Shown in pieces: positions 36,438 through 48,782 of a DNA stretch of 64,000 nucleotides. The notes under the pieces are model-generated. The model saw nothing but the letters and a program-made list of their open reading frames with translations. It made no database searches and was not told the DNA's origin. The DNA lies in contig NHZP01000019.1 of the NCBI GenBank assembly GCA_003313425.1, forward strand, positions 558,001-622,000, read 5' to 3'. How positions within the stretch are numbered: the stretch's first letter is position 1; each line of letters opens with the position of its first letter. Source of the DNA: Pseudopyrenochaeta lycopersici. Its lineage: Eukaryota > Ascomycota > Dothideomycetes > Pleosporales > Pseudopyrenochaetaceae. The position numbers and the translations under genes are program-made.

Positions 36438-38514
36438 TCAATCAATCTTAGCGTTTGCGAGTCTGTCGCTCGGATTGGTGAGAACGTTAGACATCCGGAC
36501 GTTTTGCCGCTTGTATTTGCTGTGTTTTCGGAGCCGCTTCCTTGCGACCATGACAGGCACCGATGACTTGGTAACGAGATAGTTGCTGAATGATCCGAGC
36601 AAAACACTGCCACAATCAGCATTATGCGTTGAATGTTAATACTACAAGCTTACCCTTTCAGAGCGTTCCGGCCTCGCGATCCGAGGATCACGAGTGTGGG
36701 CTCCAAGAAATCGATCTGTCAAATATCTGTCAGCAGTGCGCCAAAGTGTCAAAAATATGTTTCAAGCAACCTACAACTTCTGTAATCATGTGCTTAGGAC
36801 TCTTGCAGTGGAACACTTCAACAACAGCGCGCACTTGCAAGCGAGTCTTTCTAAGTAGTTTGACGCATCGATCAGACACCTCCACACATGCCTGATACCG
36901 TTCCTTTTCCGCCTTGCCCATGGCACTCACATTCGCTTCAGTAGCCATGATAGAGTTTGATAATGCCGAGAACCCAGGCCTGGTTGCTGGCACGCCGTCA
37001 TGGTTTGACAAAGTCCTCTTGAGGTGATCTGACTCTTGCCTTCCCGTCGTGCCCTGACTGATGGGCGCTCCTGATGCATCTGTAGTGGCAACACCAGTAT
37101 CCTCATCAACAGCATATACAGCGAGAAGCGTGTCGCCGTCTCGCAAAACCGTGCCAATGGTCCATTCCAGCGCATATGCAGCTTCGTCGCTCAAATCCGT
37201 TGACACCAGATAGACACGCTGCCGCCGCAGTCCCTTCTGAGCATCATCTGCGAATTGACTATAGTCTCCCCGGATGACTTGCCGGACACATCGATGTGCC
37301 TCCGGACTGGACTGAATGGGAGATATGTTTAATGAGAGCTGCTGGGCGGATCTGATCTCTGCAAGATTGTCTTCATGATCAGAGTGGATCGGAGTCGAAA
37401 AGCCCGAGCCTCCTTGATCAAAACTGGTATGAGGATGTACAATTCCTGAAGAGTTTCTCCTCGTCATTCTTTCGCCATTCGGCCCGGTGATGTTTATAGC
37501 CGGCTCAAGGAGCGAACGCACTTTGTAAGAAGCTGACACATCTCGGCCTACCCTAGCGTTAACAACCAGTTTACAACCATCTTGACTTAAGGCGCACTTA
37601 CGCTCTGCTTCTGCCGCAGCTAGCAAGCTTTTGGCAGTTATTATTTCTCGCCCCATGTTGTCGATGCCGCCAGACTCCTTCCTCGTTCGTTGTCTACCTC
37701 TGCTACGTTCCTTCTTCTTGTCGGCGGGAGCCCAACCGTCGTCCCAGTCTGAGCTGTCTGAAGCGTTGTCACTGCTCTCTACTGCGGCACTATCCTCGCC
37801 ATCGTCATCGGTTGCGAGACGGACGCCTCCACCAGGTGCCGTAGCAGTTCCTTTGGCAGGATCTGTGCCTTTGCGGTTAGGGAGTGAGGATAGTCCTCCC
37901 TCGGAGCGTGCAAGTGCAGAGTCGGAAAGTTTGCGATATGCGGTGTCCATGTCGATGCGCTTTCCTGAATCTGTCACAAATGTGTTGCTGGAAGGGGGTG
38001 TGGGCGATGTCGGGCTTAGCATGCGCGTTGCTGGAGACGCTGACCGACCAGGTCCTGGAGAGCCCGATTTTGATCTGCCGAGTGGGCCATTCAGAGAATT
38101 GTGGCGATCTTTACTACTGTTTGACGAGCCCAAAAAGCCCGTGGAACTGCCGTACACTGAAGACATGGCCCGAGGCTTTGCTGTAAGGTCCAGCTTTCCG
38201 CCCTGAGATACGCGCTTTGGCATTGCATGCGCATCTATAGATGGCAGCATTTCGAACTTATAAGCCGATTCGGGATTCACTCTGCGGGGTGATGAGGGCA
38301 TGGCGAATGGAATGCCAGTGCTTCCGCGACTGGAGCTGCGGCGCGCTGAATTATCCACGTCCAGCATGCTGCGTATGGGCGAGGTAGGCGACCCAGGGCT
38401 TTGAGTGCGGGCAGCAGGGCTCTCCGGACGACGTCCTCCTGTCCTTTGCTTGCCCTCCAAAATCGCTACGACCTCTCTCATCTCCTCATCGATCGCAGCT
38501 TCAAGGGACGCCAT
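36438..38514 (-). CDS. Universal stress protein (UspA) domain protein with long disordered N-terminus, three exons
   Basis: Exons 38514-36775, 36715-36654 and 36606-36438 (introns 59 and 47 nt) give 656 residues. The start MASLEAAIDEEM has A at -3 and G at +4; the frame extends upstream but without a better ATG. The first ~400 residues are Ser/Pro/Arg-rich with many SP and TP sites and an acidic Asp/Ser patch (SSDWDDGW), typical of disordered phospho-regulated regions. The Usp fold starts at RQRVYLVSTDLSDEA and ends in the nucleotide-binding motif G-x2-G-x9-GS (GSRG...LLGS), which is completed only after splicing across exons 2 and 3. Usp proteins bind ATP or AMP and support stress survival; the role in filamentous fungi is poorly defined. 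The last 25 residues are basic. Confidence 0.88.
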
Positions 38515-39494
38515 AGTGGTGTTTGTGGGATTGGTGTGTAGAAGGCTGGCAAAGGCAAGTAGGTGGCGCGTCCAGTATTGTGAGACGTTTGTATGTTCGC
38601 GAACCACGAGGCAGTGAAACGCGGTCGTGATGGCGGGGTAGCTTTGAGCGTGGTGATTGGCAGCTTCAATTGGCGGATGTGAAGGGCATCATAGGGAGCT
38701 GTCGCGTGGAAGGGTCTGTCAATGCCAACCACAAGTCCCTGGGAGCTGGTCTGGACTATTGTGGGGGTGAGCGCGTGATAAATGACTGGGTACAGAGACC
38801 AGCGGTGGGGTAGCAAGGCGGAAGGCAATTCGGAAAACTGCTTGCTGAAAGCGATGGCGGGCCGGTCCGTTGGTACTTGTATACGGCTAGCCGCTGTCGG
38901 AGAACAGATTGTTCCCTCGCAGGTTGATGGTAGCAGACGACATATGGAAGAGAAACAGAGGCCGGAAAACGATGGAAACAATTCGGAAACAGTCAGCGCG
39001 ACAAGATGCGTCGTGGGTACTCCAGTCTAGGTTGGCACCAAAACCCCTCAACCTCTGTCGATGATAGACTTGGCTTCTCTTGGCGCCTCGCCATCGCCAA
39101 AGACTTATCCGCGCCTCCTTGCATAAGATCCAGTGTTTTTGACGCCAGCAACGTGCAGAGAGTACCGTAGAATGTCATGCGCTTCCAAGAGCAGCTGCGC
39201 CATTTTATTCTGCTCAGTACAGGGTCTATTGTAACTGTTTGACAGTGCTTGGCTTTCATGTGATGGTTCAAGTAGCCCGGCGGCTAGTAGAGGCTGTGGC
39301 TGTGCTTCATCGCTCGATGCGGTAGAGCGACGCTCGCGGTTTAGCCGACGAGGTCAAGTTCAAGATCGCCTCAGCATCGGTAAGCAATACTCACTGCATT
39401 GGTACTTGTTTTACTTTCATACTAACGACTGGCAAGATTTGTATAGTGTACATTAGACCTTTGTGGGTATTCGGCACCTAAGTGGGAGCCAGTC
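38515..39494. other. Intergenic: promoter of the stress-protein gene, 3' side of rsm7
   Basis: Nothing beyond flanking sequence recognised. The frame 38478-38981 on the minus strand overlaps the real start and has no motif. A stretch near 39320-39380 looks slightly tRNA-like but does not fold into a cloverleaf. Confidence 0.4.
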
Positions 39495-40605
39495 CTATCT
39501 CTTCTTCGGAAGGACGATGTTGGCTCGAGCACCAACACCGAGCTTGTGAATTGCGTTACGCCTTTCCCAGATGCTGCTCGTTCCTTGAACGACAGCGATA
39601 AGCTCCTGTGCAATCCGTTGCGCAAAGCTGCCCTTTCCACTGCCCATATTCCTCCGTTTAGAAGCTGCGCCCATGATCCACTGGATCGCAGCCCGCCGCC
39701 GTTGCCTCTGGCCAAGCGGGACTGGAATCTGCAGAGCGACACCGCCACCAGCACCCCCCTTTTGGCTGCGAATCCGCATGAGAGGGGCGACTGAGTCAAT
39801 AGCAAGTGTAAGGTAGAGGATAGGATTGAGAGGGAGGTGCGATGGAGGAGGTGCTCCAGGAAGGAGCGGTCGTTGTGGGTTGATTGTGGGTATAGGTGAT
39901 GTCCTGAGGTGTTGGAGTATCAACGCCATGTTCTATGAATGTCGTCAATTTCTGTTGGGTGAATCATATGCAGAAACAGGGAGACATACTCGCTGGGCAA
40001 CACTCTTTTTACCGTGTCGCATGAGCAGATTTGTGACCTGCTCAACTACCGGATCATACCGGTGCTTCACATGACCGTCCTTTGGGAGAGGTAGAGATGG
40101 CATTTGGAACTTTAAGCCTGGTGTCTCTACAAGGCCCATATCCAGTCCGCTTTGGCCACTGGCTTGTGTCGTCATTGTTGAATAAGAACGTGAGCCTGTC
40201 GGTCCAGGATTTGATGGTTTTGATTTTAGTTTATCTTGCATGACCTTTGGGAGTTTTGCTTGCGCTGCTTTATCACCCTTGACAACCTGGAAAAGCGTCT
40301 GTCAGCAGCTTCAAGAAGCCGGGCACCATCTGCCTCACCTCTTCGATCGGCGTGCCCTGGCTAAGATCAGGACCCTGTTCGCCCATCGCTTGTGCTACAG
40401 CAGCTTTCTCTTCGGATACATGTTCGATCGGTTTCGCATCAACGCGCTTCGAACGGTCGGCAGCCGGGGTTTCTTTCGCATCAGAGTACAGGCGGCATTG
40501 GGACGGGACGATGCGTATGGATGATCGAGCAGGCCATTGCACACGAGGCTTAGGTCGGAAAGCAATTGGTCGTGAGAAAGTCGCGATGTTCAATCGAGGC
40601 GGCAT
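39495..40605 (-). CDS. rsm7: Mitochondrial small-subunit ribosomal protein uS7m, three exons
   Basis: Exons 40605-40339, 40286-39990 and 39932-39495 (introns 52 and 57 nt) give 333 residues. The N-terminus is Arg- and Ser-rich without acidic residues (MPPRLNIATFSRPIAFRPK), a mitochondrial presequence. The middle part holds DPVVEQVTNLLMRHGKKSVAQR, the first conserved helix region of the S7 family, followed after intron 2 by LQIPVPLGQRQRRRAAIQWI and the helix SFAQRIAQELIAVVQG with ERRNAIHKLGV. In bacteria S7 nucleates the 30S head and binds the 3' domain of 16S rRNA; the mitochondrial form does the same in the mitoribosome. The spacer between the N-terminal tag and the S7 domain (about 100 residues) is fungal-specific. 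Bacterial S7 is only ~156 residues. Confidence 0.92.
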
Positions 40606-42154
40606 GTTGTTGTGCTGTGTGGTGGTAGAGCACGGATTCGAATAAAATGACGATTGGATTTAGCATCGAAACCGAAGTCGCGCTACGTGGTCACGTGATT
40701 TTTGACTTTCTCTATCACCAACGCTGAAATTTTCCGAAAGCAATCTTACAGTTTCTATAGCCTGATAGCAGAATTCAAATCCAATGGTAATGTGAGGTCA
40801 GTCCGGTATTGTAAAATAATACTACTATGTTCGCTCCACGGCCCAAACCTCGCACCATGACGCTCGCTAGGAGCTCACATACCCTCCAAGCACTACGAAA
40901 CATATGGGAAGCTGGAGTTTCCCATACGAAGGCCAAATGCTGCGCCAACCCTCTGCATGAAGTTTGACAGCAAGTCATTTGGTGAATAATGGTCTCCTCG
41001 AACAAGGATGTGGCTTGAAAGAAAGGAATTTGGGCAGCGGACGGCTGGAACGGACCGCTGTGTTATTGTGTTATCTTCGGGCTAATCAACAGCCAGACAC
41101 AGTTGTCGTTGCACCTCCCACAACGTCACTTCCTGCAAGCCGCGGAATGGAGATGGGCGGCATCTATCGATTGGTTGGCAGCTGATGATCATATCGCACA
41201 ATCGAGACGCTAGGAAAGCGGATGCATACTACTGATCCAATGCTAGAATAGGGAATGTTGCACATGAGGTAAGAAACCGGTGAGTATGTAAAATAAATGC
41301 ACGATAAGATCATTCGTTATTTGGAGCTAAAACTGAGCGGTTATTGTTCTGATCGGCGATGCAGGGTGCTTATTATGGGCGCAATCGAAGTTCAAATAAA
41401 GAAACTGGTGCAGCATTGAGGTAATATGCTTGTAATTACCTTCTATCACTTGTGCAGTTCTCGCCTCACTTGTCTCGTAGAGGCAAAAGCATCGTCTTCT
41501 ACCTTGAACAGCTCTTAGCGCCCAGTCCCAAGGTGCTCTACCCGGAATCCCACAACGTGACCACGCGTTGTCTCGCGTGCCCTCAGCCAGGCAGCTCTCG
41601 AGCAGCAATATTTCTCGGCCAAAGCTATCGGATTGCTCTTACCTTGTTCATAGTCAGCTTAATAACAAATATCGTCAAAGAAACTAAAGACACCACTTTA
41701 TTTACTGCCGGGCCTAGCTTGCTACGTTCCGGTGCTAAGCGCCGAAACCACCGTTACCCCTCTGGTATCAGCGGGTGAGTGATCTCATTTACCTTCACCG
41801 AAATTCATCAAAGTGTGTCTCACCTATTGTCTCTATTTGTTTGCGTTCCTATATTTTGCCTGTGTCCATGATCTCACATCAGTCTTTATCAACGTCAACC
41901 CCATCTAGTGTACAATCTGCGTCACGCTGGCAAGACATTCTCTTTGTCTCTGGTTTGCCTCAACTCAACACTCGGGGATGCAACAGCGTGATTTAATGTA
42001 GTACACATGTTGCTATCATACATTTCTCTTCACTTTCATTGTCATTGGCATTTCGTAGCCTTGCACAATAGCTAAATAATTTATCAGCTTGACGATATCA
42101 ATACTTTGATCGACAAGAGTATTCTCGCTCAGCAGCTTTTCAGCCTACGCATAG
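40606..42154. other. Divergent intergenic region between rsm7 (-) and the Argonaute gene (+)
   Basis: These 1.55 kb hold the promoters of both genes. No gene is supported; the frame 41452-41778 has one hydrophobic stretch but no start context, splice partner or motif. The last 150 bp before 42155 are pyrimidine-rich leader-like sequence. Apart from the palindrome near rsm7, no clear element was seen. Confidence 0.45.
40691..40698. promoter_or_regulatory. Palindromic TCACGTGA site upstream of rsm7
   Basis: A perfect 8-bp palindrome starting 86 nt from the rsm7 ATG, the typical distance for an activator site. It contains the E-box CACGTG bound by bHLH factors such as yeast Cbf1, whose best site is RTCACRTG. 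Which factor binds here is unknown. Confidence 0.5.
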
Positions 42155-45100
42155 ATGGCAGATCGTGGACGAGGACGTGGAGAATTCCGCGGTCGGGGTG
42201 GAGGTGACCGCGGGGGCTTTGGTGGTGGACGAGGACGAGGAGGAGGAGGCTACGAAGGTGGAGGAGACCGGGGAAGAGGTGGGTTTCGTGGTGATAGAGG
42301 TGGAGGTGGTGGGTTTCGTGGTGATAGAGGTGGAGGTGGTGGGTTTCGCGGTGATAGAGGTGGAGGTGGTGGGTTTCGTGGTGGCCGCGGCGGATTTGAG
42401 GCGCCCAAGGTGTTTGGGTAAGTAACATGTACAATGATCCCAAATAATTGGCTAACATGAAATCACAGAAATGGTTCATTCCCCCAACCCGATGCTGAGG
42501 TGACCAAGCTTGAGAATGCAATGGTCAAGGGCGACTTGTCCGCAGCTCTCGCTGCAGCGTCTCTGGACATCAATCTTCCTGCACGTCCTGGATATGGAAC
42601 AGCTGGTAAAGCGATCGTTCTTTACACGAATTACTTTGAACTCAAGGGTATCACACCCGATACCACTCTATATCGGTACTCTGTCGCCTTCTTACCCGAT
42701 AACAATCTTCCAAAAGGGAGGAAACGCCGTCTAGTAGAAATTTTACTGAAAACTAAACCCTTTGCTGGACTTCCGATCGCGACTGATTGGTCACAAATAC
42801 TTGTTACTCCAAAGGAGATACCGCTTCAGGCGAAACGTGCAGAATATAAGCTCGAGTGGTTTCCAGCCGATGGCGAACCTCTCCCAGCTCAAAGCCCAAA
42901 CGAATCAGACAGAATAAAGCAAGCCCGAAAAAGGAACACCCATCGAGCTCTAATAGAAGCGATAGGCACAGTCTCCGTACAGGACCTATTGAAAGATTTA
43001 GCTCAGCCGACGTCCAATTATCCGCTTAAAAATGAAACCATTCAGGCCCTGAACGTGCTCATGGCTCACAGTCCGAGCACTGATCCCAAGATCGCAACAG
43101 CAAGTGGGAATAAATTCTACCCATTTGGAAATCACCCTCAAGTACAGGTGGCAGACCTAGGCTCTGGCTTACAGGCCCTTCGAGGGTACTTTTCCAGCGT
43201 TCGTACGAGTGTCAATCGAATTCTAGTCAACGTGAACGTCGCGACTGGTGCATTCTACAAGCCTGGTCCGCTTCTGGCAGCGATGAAGGAGGTTACTGGT
43301 GGGCCTCCACCATCAAATGCCATGCAACAGCGCAAATTAGCTGCCTTCTTTCGCAAGCTGAGGATTGAGACCAACTACATACCTGAAAGGGGTCCCAAGG
43401 GCCAGATCAAGACGGGCAAGAATGGGCCGATAACCAAGCGAAAAGTGCATGTCATCACCGACCTTTCTCCATTCGGCAAGAATAGTCAGAATACTACGTT
43501 CCAGGAGACCGATGCCGACGGGAAAGTAACCACAGTCTCTGTGGAACAGTACTTCCGTCGCAAATACAACATTACCCTTGCTGCTGCGCAAGCGCCCTTG
43601 GTCAATTATGGAACTGCACAACTTCCTATGTGGATCCCAGCTGAGCTTTGCCATATCTTACCTGGCCAAGTGGCGAAACGTTTGTTGCTCGGTCCTCAGA
43701 CTAGTGAGATGATTCGCTTCGCTGCTCGCCGGCCACATCAGAATGCAGAGTCGATTATGGGAGATGGAAAAAAGGTCACAAAGATTGAGCCGGTTGCAAA
43801 TGGACTAAATACAAGCCTGACTCCGTTCGGCATCAAAGTCAATCCGAACTTGCTCACCGTTCCTGGGCGAATTCTGGCTCCGCCTGTGCTCCAGTACAGG
43901 GCTCAAACGACCTGCACCCCTAACAATGGAGCTTGGAATCTAGATACACGACAACTCGGCCAGAGACCTTTCCGGGTCGCGAAGAAGTTGGGTTCTTGGA
44001 ACACGGTTGTGATCAATTCTGGCAATTATGATACCGTGCCCGGTGGCGTCCCCGGCATCAAACAGAACTTGGAGCTTTTCAGGAAGACTATGATCACATA
44101 TGGCCTGGAACCTGATGCAGTCCAAGAGCCAGTTGTGATCAGTATCGCTTTCGCCGACCTTCAGAACAAAAATGTGGCCAAGATTCAGGGCGATATCTCC
44201 ACAGCTCTGCGGACAAAGTTGAAAGCCAAGCCGAAGTTTCTATTCATCATACTGCCCAATGATAATGCTGCGTTATACGACTCTATCAAGCTCGTTTGTG
44301 ACTGCCAGCTCGGCATTCCCAACATTTGCAGCATAGGTAGCAAGTTCTCGAAAGAAAAGGGGCAGATGCAGTATTTCGCCAATGTGGTGATGAAGTTTAA
44401 CCAGAAGCTTGGTGGCGTCAACCACACTGTGGACCTCAAGAAGATGGCACCATTAGATGCAAAGACCATTCTTTTCGGCATCGATGTCACACATCCTTCA
44501 CCGGGCAGCGCAGAATCTGCGCCCAGCATTGCTGGTGTCGTTGCATCAATCGACAGTCTATTCTCGCAGTATCCAGCCAGCATGAGGACGCAGAAGGGGC
44601 GCCAAGAGATGGTTGCAGAGCTCGAAGAGATGATTATCGAGCGACTCAAGTTGTGGAAGACACGCAACCAAGGAGCGCTACCTAACAAGGTAATAGTTTA
44701 TCGCGACGGAGTGTCTGAGGGGCAGTACCGCATCGTCCTAGAAGAAGAGTACCCTGCATTCAAAAAGGCTTTCGATAAGCTCTATGGCGCCGAGAGCAAG
44801 CATCCAAAGATTTCCATCGTCATCGTCGGTAAGCGACACCATACACGGTTCTATCCGACCAAAGAAGAGGATACCGATGGGAAGACGGGCAATCCAAAAC
44901 CTGGCACTGTTGTTGATCGTGGTGTCACCGGCGAAAAGCTCTTCGATTTCTTCTTACTTGCCCATCAGGGTCTGCAAGGAACGTCGAAGCCGGCTCACTA
45001 TGTTGTATTGAAAGATGACAACAAGTTCGGAGCCGATCAGCTTCAAAATCTGACGCATAATCTGTGCTACACTTTCGCTCGAGCAACTCGATCTGTTAGC

Positions 45101-45256
45101 ATATGCCCACCAGCATATTATGCAGATCTCCTATGCGAGCGTGGTCGCTCCTACCTTCATGGAGTTCTCAAGGGCGACGGCGCTGTTGCTTTTTCAAGCA
45201 CTCAGTGGCAGCGAGACGTCAACCCGGCGCTCATGGAGTCGATGTACTACCTTTAA
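42155..45256 (+). CDS. Argonaute (QDE-2/AGO-type) with RGG-repeat head, two exons
   Basis: Exons 42155-42417 and 42469-45256 (intron 51 nt) give 1016 residues. Residues 1-84 are an Arg/Gly-rich head with a 10-residue tandem repeat (GFRGDRGGGG). Then follow the N domain, linker, PAZ, MID and PIWI regions. The slicer tetrad is complete: D760 in LFGIDVTHP, E801 in GRQEMV, D834 in YRDGVSEGQY and H931 in PAHYVVL. D-E and D-D spacings (41 and 74) match those of animal Ago2 (40 and 72). The protein should therefore be able to cut target RNA guided by small RNA, as in quelling and virus defence in fungi. RG/RGG heads in other Argonautes are sites of arginine methylation and RNA or Tudor-protein binding; that is inferred here. 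The gene stands alone, with no Dicer or RNA polymerase neighbour in the window. Confidence 0.96.
42281..42382 (+). repeat. 30-bp tandem repeat coding for RGG units in the Argonaute head
   Basis: Three consecutive 30-bp units (42281-42310, 42311-42340, 42341-42370), differing only by one silent T-to-C change at 42349, are followed by the start of a fourth (42371-42382). Each codes for GFRGDRGGGG-type residues. The near identity at DNA level implies recent duplication or ongoing homogenisation. Confidence 0.95.
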
Positions 45257-46377
45257 GTTTACGATGAGGGACCTTTTTGGGAGCCGAACTCTCATCTCAA
45301 CAGACTGAACTCAACCAACTCTCACGGCATTAAATGAGAACAATTTCAAGCTTGGTGGACTTTCCAACCCTAACTATTAGGTTACAATGGGCCGTTCAAT
45401 GGCTTTCAAGCTGCCCATTCTATTTGAGCATTCTCCAGAACGGTCTGAGTCAAAGGTGAATTCCGCTTTGACCTCGATTGGAGTGAAGGCAGGACCATCT
45501 CACAATCAACCTGCATATTGGCATGTCATTGCGCATTGAGTCTCTTTTTAGAACTATAAAGTCAAGGTTTCCACCTATTGGGACCCTTCGCTCGCCCCAC
45601 CTTGTCCCTATGGCACAGACTGTCTACCTGGCGTGGCGCTGCACCTGGCATTAGCGTGGGTGACCCTTCGGCGGTTGTCAACTCTCTTCGGCCGTTTTCG
45701 AGATTCCCTGGGCTCATCAGGGAAGTGGGTCTGTCATTTTCGTTTGGGATCTAGGTAGCACAGGAACTGAAGTCACTTGACCAACACTTGCACCCCAAAC
45801 TTGACGTGATCCACATGCAGCCAATCGGAAGAAGGGCAGCGCCGAGAAACCTCCGATCAATGATACTCGGTTTGCTTGACGATTGCTGGACATGAGGCAA
45901 CGAGAAGACGACTTCCGCCTTGCTACGGAAGATGTTCAAGTGGCCATCACTACCATTAATTCGAGATACAAGGGTTCCTGGGAACGCGTCCTGCAGTTAG
46001 TGGTCGCGCTCAGCTGTTCCCCGCACTAGCCCAGAGTGATGACAGCCTATCATTCACAACTCCCCAGCCATCTCGTTTCACCCCACCGCAGCCCCTGGTC
46101 AACACGCTGGCCGGGAGTCGCTCGCCATGGGTTAGCTTATCGGCGATAGAGGTCGAACAGGCGTCCTTCTACCATGAGCGCACTGTCTACGACATAGTCT
46201 TTCCCCCAGATCAGGCACCGATTGCTGAGACAGCCCTGAAGACTCACGCGTCACAAGGCACCTTCCATGTGCTCGCAGAGCCTCCCTGACTCCGTGGTAC
46301 CACCGTACACCCGACCTTGAACCAGCCTCCCCGTCGCATCCGCCCCTCCGCATACTTCGAACAAGTGCGCCAAAGAC
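45257..46377. other. Intergenic region between Argonaute and the coiled-coil membrane protein gene
   Basis: About 1.1 kb. It contains the Argonaute 3' flank and the promoter of the next gene. Small frames (45751-45939 and 46132-46416 on -) have no motif. No further feature seen. Confidence 0.4.
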
Positions 46378-48212
46378 ATGATGGATACAATGGATCGCGG
46401 AAGCATATACGATCACGACATACCCTCGCTCAGCGCGTCGCTAGAGGCCTTCGACCCGGAACGCAGCATGCACTCCGCCTACAGCGGCCGGTCCAACATG
46501 CATTCGTCGCGCTGGAGCGTGCCCCACGAGGAACCAGAGTCGGAAGCAGAATCAGACGGGCCTTGGGCGCCGCCAGCATGGCAGAAATCGCATTCGAGCA
46601 ACCACTGGTATCGCAAGTCGCTGCTCAACGAGGGTGCTGCGCGGTCGGGCCTTTCACGGTCCCCCTCCTACTATCGAACCGACCGGGAGGTCACCCCATC
46701 GCGCATACCACTACCAGAGTCACCAATGAAGCAAACACCACGAACAAGCCCGGAGCCTGTGACGGAGGAGGAGCAGAGGTACATATCGGACAACATCGCA
46801 TCGAGGATGCAGAGTCCGGAGGAGGAGCCCCGAGCGGGGGCGGGGGTAGACGCGCAGGAGAACGACGAAATGGCTCTCTCGCATCACGAGGAAGCAGGCC
46901 AGATGGATGGGTGTAGGTAGACTTGAGCTCATGCACGTGCTGCAGGTACTGACAGATGCAGTTGTCCGCTTTGCGATTCGAGGAGAGACGCTGTTCCGGA
47001 CTGCGCCAATTGAAGAGACCATTTCTACATTTGCCAGTGGAATCAACATCTTCACAAGATCAAGAGCAAATATTATATGCACTATCGCAACTATTGTTTT
47101 TTCCTGGATTTTGCTGCAACCTTGGACGGCCAGCCTGATACCGGACGTCGCGAATGTTGCCGGCATGGCAAAGCAGTTTGAGCCGCTAATGTATGCTTCG
47201 GAGAATGTGATACCGCGGTCGCGCGAGCTCGCAGAGGCCAGTATTGCAGTACAAGATCTTGGAGAAAGCGTGCGCGCAACCAACATGTCGGCATCGTCTG
47301 TGATTATAGATCAGCTTGATGATTTGGGCGACAGTCTCAAGGTGCTGTCAGAGAAAATCACGAGCTTCTTCACAAACGTAGACGGAGACATGGATTCGTA
47401 GGTATACGCATACTACCTTCTGCGCAATCACTGATCAGTCCAGCATCCTCATCACTATGGAGTGGGCCAAGCGAGAGCTACAAAGCATCCAGGGCCCTAA
47501 TAAGATTGGCGTGCTTGACACCGTCATCGGCAACATCCATGGTGGACTCAGCAAGGTCGGACTTCTCGAGCGCAACGGCTCACCTACAGCCATTGGCCGC
47601 GTAGTCAACGATGTTCTCGGCCATACCACACAACAGCGATCAAAAGCAACGCTACAGCGCACCTTTGATTACCTGCTATCCACGCTCGAAGAGAATATCG
47701 CCAACGAACTTGTGCGAGCAGACGTCCTCTTCCAGCTTTTCGAGAGCGTAGATCGCCAATTTCACAATCTACACCGCTCCGTCGCAAAGGAAGAAGATAG
47801 TCTGGCCACGAAGAAGGACGAATTTCTTGCCTCCATGTGGCGCATGTCTATCAACAACAAGATGAAAATTAAGAAGTACGAGAAGAACCTCAAGCTCCTC
47901 AAGGACGTTCGCGCATCAACACTTACCAACAAGTCCGAATTAAAATCGCACATTCAAATCATCCATTCAGTGAAGGATCAGCTCGACAAGGCGCGCAAGA
48001 ATCTGATCAGCCCATTGATCAGGAGGGCGCAGAGTAACAGCTTCGGACTAGAGCAGCAGCTGACTGATCTCACTGGAACGTATGGATTTTTGAAGGGCTT
48101 GAGAGACGGACAAAAGAAGAAAGTCCTCCAGCAGCTATGGGGCGAGCCGAAGAAGAGGGTTGCAATAACTACTGGGGGTACTGAGGAGGAGACTGAAGAC
48201 GGCGAGCAATAA
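46378..48212 (+). CDS. Uncharacterised single-span membrane protein with C-terminal coiled coils, three exons
   Basis: Exons 46378-46912, 46962-47397 and 47444-48212 (introns 49 and 46 nt) give 579 residues. Residues 1-178 are polar, Ser/Pro/Glu-rich and probably disordered (SRSPSYYR, TPSRIPLPESP). A single hydrophobic helix (IICTIATIVFSWILL) lies near residue 220. The rest is largely helical with long charged stretches (RTFDYLLSTLEENIANELV; KYEKNLKLLKDVRA; LDKARKNLISPLIRRAQS). The pattern of a disordered cytosolic head, one membrane span and a coiled-coil tail resembles endomembrane or nuclear-envelope tethers, but I recognise no named family. Similar unnamed proteins seem to be widespread in filamentous ascomycetes; this is memory, not a search. 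Both junctions keep frame and the second restores the VDGDMDSIL-type block. The start could be either of two adjacent Met codons. Confidence 0.78.
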
Positions 48213-48782
48213 GACTCTTGGATGAGCTCACTTCTTTGGTCTTCAGCGCTGGACGTTCACCACTGTTTTGCTTTGTGGCATTGCGATCTGGATAGACAAA
48301 CGTAGCGTGTCTGTTTATGTGTTTCTATTGGAGTTCTGGTAGGTTGGAGGGGGCTGGCGTTTGAATACGGTTGCGTCGCTCATTGTGAGTGGCTTTCATA
48401 TGTCTTGAAGATGGGCCTGGCGTATGTAAGGTGGGTTATAGACCTACCGGCGTATGTTGGTTCGGGCTTTGCAATTGTAGTTCCAACAATAATAGCATAT
48501 CTGCCTTAGGCACATGTATATCTACTTCATTATCCTAATCTGAAAGATAGGCGGTCACATCTTATTGGAACGGATTGAGGTTGTTTAGAGTGAGATGTGG
48601 TTGAGGTGAGATGACATCAGCCGGGTTCGTGCACGTGATGTGGCTGAGGTGCCAAGCTGCTATCTGGAACGCAGCATCATTGCAGAGGCAGCTACGCATC
48701 AACCCTCATCTCGAACCAACCTCCCCCTCGCATCTCGAGACAAGCACTCTACACACAAAGTCTTGTCTCTGGAGCTGCCATC
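48213..48782. promoter_or_regulatory. Intergenic promoter region of the V-ATPase subunit a gene
   Basis: No gene in these 570 bp. CACGTGA lies at 48632-48638, about 150 nt upstream of the vph1 ATG. E-boxes of this kind are frequent in V-ATPase gene promoters in other eukaryotes (CLEAR-type sites), so the match is suggestive only. The last 60 bp are pyrimidine- and CT-rich leader sequence. Confidence 0.4.

Noticed and set aside
39310..39390. tRNA-like stretch
   Set aside because: A possible T-arm wobble stem is seen, but no acceptor stem, D-arm or anticodon arm can be paired.
40605..40645. GGTAGAGCAC followed by GGATTCGAA, resembling tRNA D-arm and T-arm boxes
   Set aside because: The boxes are too close to enclose an anticodon arm and no acceptor stem exists.
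42165..42425. 86-codon plus-strand frame overlapping the Argonaute head
   Set aside because: A frame-shifted reading of the GGN-rich repeat; the Argonaute frame is the one continuing into exon 2.
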